A stretch of DNA of 64,000 nt from Pyrobaculum sp. WP30 (lineage in GTDB: Archaea; Thermoproteota; Thermoprotei; Thermoproteales; Thermoproteaceae). Below, one piece after another: positions 58,221-64,000 of this stretch (the stretch's first letter is position 1; each line of letters opens with the position of its first letter). The notes beneath the pieces were generated by a model. That model did no database searches and was not told where the DNA came from. It saw nothing but the letters and a program-made list of their open reading frames with translations. Location of the stretch: the NCBI GenBank assembly GCA_001189275.1, contig CP012158.1, forward strand, positions 1,240,001 through 1,304,000. The letters run 5' to 3'. A program made the position numbers and the translations under genes.

Positions 58221-59324
58221 GTGACCACCAGAGCCGAGTTCCTAAAGCGGCTGGAGAGCTGGGGCGTCAAGCTGGCAAAAGATGTCTTGGAGCTGAAGGA
58301 GCCCGTCATGGAGATTCCAGCCAGGACCCTTGGCAACACTATTTGGGATGAGAAGGCAAGGATGTTGAAGCTAGGCCCCGAGAAGATGCATAGAAGGTTC
58401 CTCGACATGAAGGAGGCGCGCCGCTTCATGCAGACGGTTCTTATGCTCCGCCTCATCGTGGAGGCCATTAGGGAAGACGTGTACCCCACAATACGTGACC
58501 TGTACTACAACGGCAAACACACAATAAGCTTCAAAGACCCGCTGAGCAGGGTCCATAGGGAGAACACCTGGGATGAGCAGTCCGAGTCTAACGCCGTGAT
58601 AGAGGACATAGAGGTGGCGACAAACGTGCTCCGCGAGGAGATGGGGGTTTCGGCCGATGTCAAGGGCAAGATCGTCGGTCCTATAGTGGTTAGGTCGCAG
58701 GGCTATGAGCTGGACGCGTCTAAATTCGGCGAGACGGCGCTCAGCCTGCCTGTAAACGTCGACGGACTTGAGATCGTGAAGGTCGAGGCGGCGTATGTCC
58801 TCGTGGTGGAGAAAGACGCCATCTTCCAGAGGCTGGTTAGGGAGAAGTACTGGAGCCAGGAAAACGCCATATTGGTAACGGCTAAGGGCATGCCTGATAG
58901 GGCCACGCGGCGCTTCGTGAGGAGGCTGAACGAGGAGTATAAACTGCCGGTGTACGTCCTCACAGACGGCGACCCGTATGGATGGTATATATATTCGGTC
59001 TACAAAAGCGGCTCGATCAAGCTTAGCTACGAGAGCGAGCGCCTCGCCACTCCAGACGCCAAATTCCTCGGGCTAACCGCAACGGACATAGACGCGTACA
59101 AGATTTCGGACAACTACGTCATAGCGGCAAACGACCGGGACGTAAAGAGGGCACAGGAGCTGTTGCGCTACCCCTGGTTCCAGAAGCCTGAGTGGACACG
59201 TGAGGTGAATCTTTTCTTGAAGAAGAAAAAGAAGGTGGAGATTGAGGCGTTGTCGACACACGGCCTTAAGTTCCTCCACGACTACCTAAAGGACAAGATA
59301 CGCGGCAAGAAGTTCATCGACTAG
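58221..59324 (+). CDS. top6A: DNA topoisomerase VI subunit A (Spo11-like)
   Basis: 367 residues. Active-site tyrosine in YPTIRDLYYNGKH (about 92-104) and TOPRIM acids in VYVLTDGDPYGWYIYS (about 249-264). It is 37 nt after subunit B with its own TATA (AGCTTTTATTC) about 25 nt before the GTG. Same fold as meiotic Spo11 (family knowledge). Confidence 0.95.
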   Translation: MTTRAEFLKRLESWGVKLAKDVLELKEPVMEIPARTLGNTIWDEKARMLKLGPEKMHRRFLDMKEARRFMQTVLMLRLIVEAIREDVYPTIRDLYYNGKHTISFKDPLSRVHRENTWDEQSESNAVIEDIEVATNVLREEMGVSADVKGKIVGPIVVRSQGYELDASKFGETALSLPVNVDGLEIVKVEAAYVLVVEKDAIFQRLVREKYWSQENAILVTAKGMPDRATRRFVRRLNEEYKLPVYVLTDGDPYGWYIYSVYKSGSIKLSYESERLATPDAKFLGLTATDIDAYKISDNYVIAANDRDVKRAQELLRYPWFQKPEWTREVNLFLKKKKKVEIEALSTHGLKFLHDYLKDKIRGKKFID

Positions 59325-59394
59325 TATATAGAGCCGCCGAGGCCTCCTTTAGTTTTACTAAAAATATATTTATATATGTTGTCTATTTAGACCT

Positions 59395-60405
59395 ATGCGC
59401 GGCGAAACGAGGAAGGTCCAGCTCACAGGTGGGGCCACCCTCATCGTGAGCTTGCCCAAGGAGTGGGCTAGGAGGATTGCTCTTTCTCCCGGCGACGAGG
59501 TCATAGTAGTGACGCAACCGGACGACACGTTGGTCGTCATACCGAAGAAGCTGGGTAAGAGGGCCGGCGTCGTGGCGGAGCTCGCGATAAACCAGCCAGT
59601 TGCGGTGGAGGAGGTGGAGAAGCTTTTCATGACGCTTTACATAGGCGGCGCCGAGACGATTGTGGTCAGATTCTCGCCGCAGGCCATGGGTTTGCGGAGG
59701 CAGATCAAGGACTTCATCAGGAGGAGGGTGGTGGACATGGAGATAGTGGAGGAGGCCAGCGATAGGCTGGTGGTGCAGTCTATGGTATCCGCCACGGAGC
59801 TCGCCGTGAGCGATATTGCGGGGAAGATGATGCGGCTTGTGGGTAACATGTTAGGCGATCTGCTGGCTGGGCTTGAGAGAGACGACGTGGCGCTTCTGAA
59901 GGATGTGATCGAGCGAGACGACGAGGTTGACAGGCTGTATTGGCTTATGGAGCGGCAGCTCAAAAGGGCGGCTATGTCGAGGTATGTGATGCTTGAGCTG
60001 AAGATCGACGACCCTAGAGACATCGTGGAGTTTGTGATAATATCAAAGTCCATTGAGCGCATGGCGGATCACATATGTAGAATAGCTTACGTAAACCAAG
60101 AGGAGAAGGTCGATATGCGCGTCTTGTCGCCTATACTGACCAATGTGGCTGAGTTCCTAAAGCAGGCTGAGACGCTTCTGGTTGGCGAGTCAACTCCGCG
60201 GAAGATAGCGGAGCTCCAAGGCGAAATTACGGCATGGAGCCAGAGGGTTAGGAAAGAGGAGGTGCTGTCGGACCCCTCAACTTCCATAGCCAAGGAAAGC
60301 GCGGTGAGAATAGGCGAATACATAGGCGACATAGTGGAGTCCCTCGGCAGAATAATGCTGAAGGACAAGACAATAGTCTTAGGAGAAGTCATGCCGCAGC
60401 AGTAA
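59395..60405 (+). CDS. PhoU-like regulator with AbrB-type DNA-binding domain
   Basis: 336 residues. N-terminal swapped-hairpin AbrB (RKVQLTGGATLIVSLPKEWARRIALSPGDEVIVV, about 6-39), then two PhoU helical domains (DVALLKDVIERDDEVDRLYWLMERQL, then EEKVDMRVLSPILTNVAEFLKQAETL). Such fusions are linked to phosphate transport control in archaea. ATG 59395, with TATA-like AAATATATTTATATATG 20-35 nt upstream. No phosphate transporter is seen nearby. Confidence 0.85.
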   Translation: MRGETRKVQLTGGATLIVSLPKEWARRIALSPGDEVIVVTQPDDTLVVIPKKLGKRAGVVAELAINQPVAVEEVEKLFMTLYIGGAETIVVRFSPQAMGLRRQIKDFIRRRVVDMEIVEEASDRLVVQSMVSATELAVSDIAGKMMRLVGNMLGDLLAGLERDDVALLKDVIERDDEVDRLYWLMERQLKRAAMSRYVMLELKIDDPRDIVEFVIISKSIERMADHICRIAYVNQEEKVDMRVLSPILTNVAEFLKQAETLLVGESTPRKIAELQGEITAWSQRVRKEEVLSDPSTSIAKESAVRIGEYIGDIVESLGRIMLKDKTIVLGEVMPQQ

Positions 60406-60546
60406 ACCCAGTTTTCTACGCCGCGGTAACGTCAGGAACATGTTGCAGTCTCCTGCCGGCTAGCAACACCACGTCGTTTCTAGATTCCGGCGAGCTCCGT
60501 GGGTTGCGGGGCGTACGTCAGGGCGCTTGTCGGGGCTTGGGCGAAA
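60406..60546. other. Intergenic stretch without a recognisable feature
   Basis: Between the PhoU-like gene and the Alba promoter. No small reading frame, C/D-box pattern or repeat end was found. Confidence 0.4.
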
Positions 60547-60578
60547 ATGTTAAAAACCCCTCCGGTCAAGGCTCACCC

Positions 60579-60857
60579 ATGGCAACCGAACAAACAATAC
60601 TAGTGGGCAAAAAGCCGGCCACAAACTACGTAATTGCGACAGTAATGGCGTTCAACGCCGGCGTTAAGAAAGTTGTGTTGAAGGCCAGAGGCGCAGCCAT
60701 ATCCAAGGCTGTGTCGACAGCCGTTATGGTGAGAGATAGATTCCTGCCTGGCAAGGTGCAGATTAGAGACGTAAAGTTGCTGAGCGACAAGGTCCAGGGC
60801 CAGGCCGGCAGAGAGCGCACAGTGGCGGCGGTAGAGATCGTCATCGAAATGGCGTAA
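60579..60857 (+). CDS. alba: DNA/RNA-binding protein Alba
   Basis: 92 residues from ATG 60579; the longer frame starts upstream of the TATA box (GTTAAAAACCC, 26 nt before the ATG). Alba fold: ILVGKKPATNYVIATVMAFNAGVKKVVLKARGAAISKAVSTAVMVRDRFLPG. The lysine of the acetylation site region is K11/K12 (VGKKP). Abundant chromatin protein of crenarchaea. Confidence 0.95.
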   Translation: MATEQTILVGKKPATNYVIATVMAFNAGVKKVVLKARGAAISKAVSTAVMVRDRFLPGKVQIRDVKLLSDKVQGQAGRERTVAAVEIVIEMA

Positions 60858-60884
60858 TTTTTTCCGCGTTGACGCCTCTTTTTG

Positions 60885-62159
60885 ATGTCGCTCGCCGGCG
60901 TCGCGCAGGATCTTTCTGATCTACGCTTCCACGACCCTCCCTACGGGGAGTTTACCATTGCCCGTATTTTGAAGGAGTCGGAGGGCCGGTGGACCCCCCT
61001 CTTTAGGGGAGTCCGCAGGGGTTTCGCCGGCATTGGCAACATCTTGGATAGCCGATCTAAGCTTTATAGATATCTGGGCGTCGGAAGCGACGAGGAGGCG
61101 TACGAAAAGCTTCTTAACGCGTTGGAGAGACCTGGGGGGCTGGAGAGGGTTTCCGCCTGGAGGGATGTGTACAGGGAGGTTGAATCGCTTTACGACCTGC
61201 CCATGGTTCGGTACTACGAGAAAGAGGCGCGGCCCTACGTAACATCTGGGGTGGTTGTCGGCGTTGGCGTGGACGGGACTATGAACGCCTCCATCCACAG
61301 GTTTTCGCCCATTGCCGCGAGGAGGGCTGTTGTGAGGCTGGTTCCCCGCCACCTCTACCATATATACAAAGCCGGCGTGGAGGCGGGGAGGGAGGTTCCT
61401 ATCGCCGTGGCGTGGGGGGTGCACCCGCTGGTGTTGCTGGCGGCCGCCTCCTCTCCTCCTTTTGGCGTTTTTGAGCTGGGAGTTGCCTCTAGCCTAATGG
61501 GTGGGTTGAAGGTGATGGAGCTGGACAACGGCGCGGTGGCGCCTTTTATGGCGTCTGTGGTCATAGAGGGACATCTGACCAGGGAACTGGCTGAGGAGGG
61601 CCCGTTTGTCGACATCGTGGGTGTTTACGACCGCGTGAGGAGGCAACCCGTGGTCAAGGTGGAGAAGATATATGTGCTCCGGGACGACGCCGTTGTTCAT
61701 TACCTGTTGCCCGCCGGCTTGGAGCACATGTTGTTGATGGGCTTCGAGAGGGAGGCCAAGATATGGCGCGCCGCGAGGTCCGCGGTGCCGAGGGTTAAGA
61801 AGGTTAGGCTCACCAGGGGCGGGTTCGGCTGGCTTGTGGCCGTGATTTCGCTGGCAAAGTCCGTAGAGGGCGACGCCAAAAACGCCCTCTTGGCGGCTTT
61901 CGCCGCGCATCCAAGCCTAAAGATAGCGATAGCGGTAGACGAAGACATTGACCCAGACGACCCCGTGTCTGTGGAGTGGGCCATCGCGACGAGGCTCAGA
62001 GCAGATAGAGGCATCTTTGTTGTGCCTTACGTCAGGGGGTCTACCCTAGACCCTGTTGCGCTCAACGAAGAGGGGCTGACGCATAAGATGGGGATAGACG
62101 CAACGCGGCCTCTCGACGCAGACCCCACGCTCTTTGAGCGGGCGAGGATACCGGACTGA
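60885..62159 (+). CDS. UbiD-family decarboxylase, probably anhydromevalonate phosphate decarboxylase
   Basis: 424 residues from ATG 60885 (TTG 60882 also possible). UbiD features: FRGVRRGFAGIGNILDSRSKLYRYLG (about 40-65), TSGVVVGVGVDGTMNASIHRFSPIAARRAVVRL (about 123-155) and ELDNGAVAPFMASVVIEGHLT (about 204-226), with the prenyl-FMN-binding arginine/glutamate positions. In crenarchaea a UbiD homologue decarboxylates trans-anhydromevalonate 5-phosphate, after AcnX (family knowledge); AcnX is encoded just beyond the transposon. The stop (GAC TGA) is made by the transposon end. Confidence 0.88.
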   Translation: MSLAGVAQDLSDLRFHDPPYGEFTIARILKESEGRWTPLFRGVRRGFAGIGNILDSRSKLYRYLGVGSDEEAYEKLLNALERPGGLERVSAWRDVYREVESLYDLPMVRYYEKEARPYVTSGVVVGVGVDGTMNASIHRFSPIAARRAVVRLVPRHLYHIYKAGVEAGREVPIAVAWGVHPLVLLAAASSPPFGVFELGVASSLMGGLKVMELDNGAVAPFMASVVIEGHLTRELAEEGPFVDIVGVYDRVRRQPVVKVEKIYVLRDDAVVHYLLPAGLEHMLLMGFEREAKIWRAARSAVPRVKKVRLTRGGFGWLVAVISLAKSVEGDAKNALLAAFAAHPSLKIAIAVDEDIDPDDPVSVEWAIATRLRADRGIFVVPYVRGSTLDPVALNEEGLTHKMGIDATRPLDADPTLFERARIPD

Positions 62160-62300
62160 CCTCCTCCTCGCCCTAAAGGGCGGGAGTTCCCTCTGGGCGG
62201 GGAGGTGCCCTCGCCCGGCCTTCATCGGCCCCTCTGGCGGGGGTCATGGGGGCGGCCCGGGCCAGCACTGCGGGCCACTGGGAGCTGGCCATCAGCGCCT
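62156..62300 (-). ncRNA. Putative omega-RNA (TnpB guide RNA) region
   Basis: The last ~145 nt of the element are conserved in the tnpB-less copy at 11021 and partly at 56122, although little or no protein is coded there. In IS605-type elements the right end encodes the guide RNA, with the guide being flanking DNA beyond the right end (here the complement of the ubiD 3' end, below 62156). Conserved blocks are GCCCTAAAGGGCGG, GCCCTCGCCCGGCC and CGGCCCGGGCCAGCAC. RNA ends are not known. Confidence 0.5.
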
Positions 62301-63678
62301 TGAGCGAGGTCCACGCGGCGTGTACAATAGGCCGTGGAATGATGGGATTCGCCTTCCCCACAGCTTCCCTCGGCACGATCTCCTTCTTCAACCTCTTCCC
62401 TATCTCCTTCACGTCCCACCAAACTGCTTTCACCCACCCCGTGGGGGTGGTTTTCCACAGCATGTTAAGGACGGCCGCCGCGTCTCTATCCACGGCGTGG
62501 CCGCGGGGGCAGTGCAAATCATGCCAACCACCGCCGTTTTTCAACAAGGCGAAATGGGTGGGACACACCCGGCTGTTGCGATACGGCGAGACGTAAACTA
62601 CTACAGAGCCGACCTCTCTCGCCTTGTCCTCTATTGTCTTAAGCAACTTCTTAAACGGCGTCTGCTTGACGCGATGCCTCAGTTCTCTTTTCTTCACCTT
62701 CTTCTTCTCGACGCCGATCATCTCTTCCTGCGGGTTTTTGCTAAGCTCCTCCGTTATAATCAAGGCAGGGCTTTTCGTCATTTCGCGGGCGATTTGCCTC
62801 ACCCGGCCCTCCTTCCGCCTCCTCTCCCTAAGCCTCCTCGCGAATTTTCTAAACTCCCTCGTGTCTGTGACATTTTGCACTTTTTCTTCGTCGTCTCTCC
62901 CCGCGTATGGATATTTCCGCTTCAGCTCCTCCAGCTTTGCGTTTCTGACGGCCTCGTACCGCTTGGCAAGCCTGCCGAAGTCTGTTCTTATGGAGTAGAC
63001 GGCTGGATTAAGGTATTGCCTATTCCACTGTGCAACAGCGTCTACCGTGGCCAAGAGACTCACCTTGGCGACTGCTACCGAGTTTTCGTTTACGTCGAAG
63101 GCGACAGCCTCCGCCGGAGGCTCCCTCTTAGGCACTACATCAAAGACGAATATCGCAAACCACCTGCCCCTCCGCCGCTTCAGCACCAACGTAGATGCCA
63201 GCTCGACCTCTCTCCTCAGCATCTTCCACCAGTAGAGCCAGAACCTCCTATGCGGCTTTATCCAAATCTCTCTCCTCCCGCCTGGGAGAGACAGCCCCAG
63301 CCGGACGGGGGCTACAGAGCTGATAGCTTTCTTATAGCTCCAGCTGTCTTTAGCGAATCTTATCGAAACCCGCCGAACCTCGGGGCGGGGTTTGTGGACT
63401 CGGCCGTCTCTCTTCAGTTCCAGAAACGACTTGCCGGTCTCGACGCCTTGGTTCATCGCCTGCTGGATCAGTTGGGCGGGTAGGGGGTACTGCTTTCTGA
63501 AGCGGCGGTACAGCTCGTTGTACCTCTCCCTCTCCAGCGTCCTCCTCTCTGCGACGTAGGCGGCTACCTCTTCCACGATCTTCCGATATGGCTCCTCCAC
63601 GGCGTATAGCTCAGGCGGCGGGCGCTCAAGCTCTACGGCAACAGCCCTCCTCACACACTCCATGCCCCCACCACCCAT
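62173..63678 (-). CDS. tnpB: TnpB RNA-guided nuclease
   Basis: 501 residues (or 496 from ATG 63663). RuvC-like active site: D195 in AVAFDVNENSVAVA, E310/E311 in ALIITEELSKN, and D397/D399 in HAVDRDAAAVLN. The zinc finger is altered: C372-x2-H375 (VCPTHFALL) and C390-x3-H394 (HCPRGHAVD) instead of four cysteines. About 90 C-terminal residues beyond the active site are encoded by the guide-RNA region and are Pro/Ala/Arg-rich at the end. The family cuts DNA next to a short target motif under guide RNA control. All three acidic positions present. Confidence 0.9.
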   Translation of the reverse strand: MGGGGMECVRRAVAVELERPPPELYAVEEPYRKIVEEVAAYVAERRTLERERYNELYRRFRKQYPLPAQLIQQAMNQGVETGKSFLELKRDGRVHKPRPEVRRVSIRFAKDSWSYKKAISSVAPVRLGLSLPGGRREIWIKPHRRFWLYWWKMLRREVELASTLVLKRRRGRWFAIFVFDVVPKREPPAEAVAFDVNENSVAVAKVSLLATVDAVAQWNRQYLNPAVYSIRTDFGRLAKRYEAVRNAKLEELKRKYPYAGRDDEEKVQNVTDTREFRKFARRLRERRRKEGRVRQIAREMTKSPALIITEELSKNPQEEMIGVEKKKVKKRELRHRVKQTPFKKLLKTIEDKAREVGSVVVYVSPYRNSRVCPTHFALLKNGGGWHDLHCPRGHAVDRDAAAVLNMLWKTTPTGWVKAVWWDVKEIGKRLKKEIVPREAVGKANPIIPRPIVHAAWTSLKALMASSQWPAVLARAAPMTPARGADEGRARAPPRPEGTPAL

Positions 63679-63762
63679 AAAAACTTTGACGTACTACATC
63701 CCCGCCCTAAGGGGTGAGGCTTTCAATTATCTGCAAAGATATATAGTAAATACGCATCTCTG

Positions 63763-64000
63763 GTGGTGTCTCGCGAGTATGCGAGGGAGGTGGTTCTCAA
63801 AATCGCCGATGCGGTGGCTGGGGGGCAGGTGGTGTCTGTGGAGACTGCGCACGTCTCCGGCGTCTCGTACCTCACCATAGGGGACTACGGGGCCGAGTTT
63901 TTGGAATTCCTGGCGTCTACGGGCGCCAAGGTTTCAGTCTTCACCACGTCTAACCCCGCCGCGGTGGATCTCGGCGGTGTGTTGACAGTCAGCGACGAGG
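63763..64000 (+). CDS. Aconitase X large subunit, phosphomevalonate dehydratase (3' part missing)
   Basis: About 79 residues before the window ends. The sequence DAVAGGQVVSVETAHVSGVS then YLTIGDYGAEFLEFLASTGAKVSVFTTSNPAAVDL matches the start of the AcnX (DUF521) catalytic domain. In crenarchaea it dehydrates mevalonate 5-phosphate to trans-anhydromevalonate phosphate (family knowledge). GTG 63763 or 63766; TATA-like AGATATATAG is about 25 nt upstream. Originally it lay some 30 nt after ubiD if the transposon is removed. Confidence 0.82.
   Translation, partial: MVSREYAREVVLKIADAVAGGQVVSVETAHVSGVSYLTIGDYGAEFLEFLASTGAKVSVFTTSNPAAVDLGGVLTVSDE

Larger units (their letters stand above)
62156..63732 (-). 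mobile_element. TnpB-only IS605/IS1341-like transposon
   Basis: Element of about 1.58 kb. Right end CTGACCTCCTCCTCGCCCTA at 62156, with hairpin GCCCTAAAGGGC; left end CCCCGCCCTAAGGGGTGAGG at about 63700, then CTTTCAATTATCT. GCAA at 63733-63736 lies where other copies have GTAA (TTAC target on the element strand). No tnpA (Y1 transposase) is present, so movement needs a transposase elsewhere. It is inserted between ubiD and acnX, exactly at the ubiD stop. Confidence 0.85.

Noticed and set aside
60504-60578. Upstream extension of Alba
   Set aside because: The TATA box lies inside it, so translation from there is not possible on a leaderless transcript.
62134-63483. 449-codon open frame on the plus strand opposite tnpB
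   Set aside because: It is the GC-rich mirror of tnpB; composition is Leu/Pro/Arg-rich, no family, and tnpB has a full catalytic site.
62156-63732. Y1 transposase gene (tnpA) within the element
   Set aside because: Only tnpB fits between the two ends; no second reading frame with the HUH motif was seen.
1-64000. CRISPR array
   Set aside because: No regularly spaced direct repeats were seen on reading the window.

Overview
The window reads as chromosome of a hyperthermophilic crenarchaeon of the Thermoproteales, most likely a Pyrobaculum. Evidence: two family-B DNA polymerases of the crenarchaeal PolB1 and PolB3 types, a crenarchaeal Rpo8 RNA polymerase subunit, an SmAP3-like Sm protein, Alba, thermosome, ribosomal proteins S25e/S26e, and two tRNA genes each interrupted by two introns, mostly at non-canonical positions. 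Most genes are leaderless: an A/T-rich TATA box is centred 23-27 nt before the start codon. I used this spacing to choose many starts.

Layout. 1-1.4 kb: two nucleoside-type ABC permeases (first cut by the window edge), then tRNA-Thr(CGT). 2-9 kb: PolB3, DnaG, methionine aminopeptidase, thermosome. 8.5-10.6 kb: an operon of a one-cyclin-repeat TFB-like protein, a secretion-type ATPase and a membrane protein. 10.7-16 kb: Rpo8, Sm protein, Lhr helicase, divergent class I fumarase subunits. 16-21 kb: flavin reductase-like protein, MoaD/PTPS pair, Fe-S DNA glycosylase-like protein, and a DUF711 / ASCH-HTH / radical SAM operon. 21-26 kb: GGR, aldolase, RibK, HerA, NurA operon. 26-29 kb: TBP, unknown protein, Hjc, unknown protein, metallo-hydrolase operon. 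30-34 kb: thiolase, DUF35, HMG-CoA synthase and the divergent HMG-CoA reductase. 34-41 kb: PolB1, lipid synthesis, TrmY, S26e, ProRS, TrmI. 41.6-45 kb: tRNA-Arg(CCT), Bud32, a radical SAM protein, unknown genes. 45.5-54.7 kb: the archaeal exosome/proteasome superoperon (DHH, DUF3194, prefoldin beta, Pcc1, Brix, eL43, Rrp42, Rrp41, Rrp4, SBDS, then an insertion of ThiR and an odd ATPase, then a DUF54 protein and PsmA). 54.8-60.9 kb: HTH membrane protein, methyltransferase, topoisomerase VI B and A, PhoU-like regulator, Alba. 60.9-64 kb: UbiD decarboxylase, a TnpB transposon, and the start of AcnX.

UbiD and AcnX match the last steps of the modified archaeal mevalonate pathway. Together with thiolase, HMG-CoA synthase and HMG-CoA reductase at 30-34 kb, the window holds much of isoprenoid precursor synthesis, plus a geranylgeranyl reductase that acts on the lipid products.

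The most interesting signal is a TnpB-only (IS605/IS1341-like) element at 62156-63732 and related short copies at 6814, 11021, 43768 and 56122. The ends of four copies sit exactly on the stop codon of a plus-strand gene: the element's terminal bases are C-TGA, read in frame as stop. On the far side the clearest copies carry GTAA, the complement of a TTAC target. Rejoining the flanks of the copies at 11021 and 43768 restores an in-frame xxG-TAA stop. The element therefore seems to insert into G|TAA stop codons and replace the stop with its own, leaving the host gene nearly intact. The short copies keep the right-end region expected to form the TnpB guide RNA and could be internally deleted, guide-carrying passengers. 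The full copy splits what was probably a ubiD-acnX operon.
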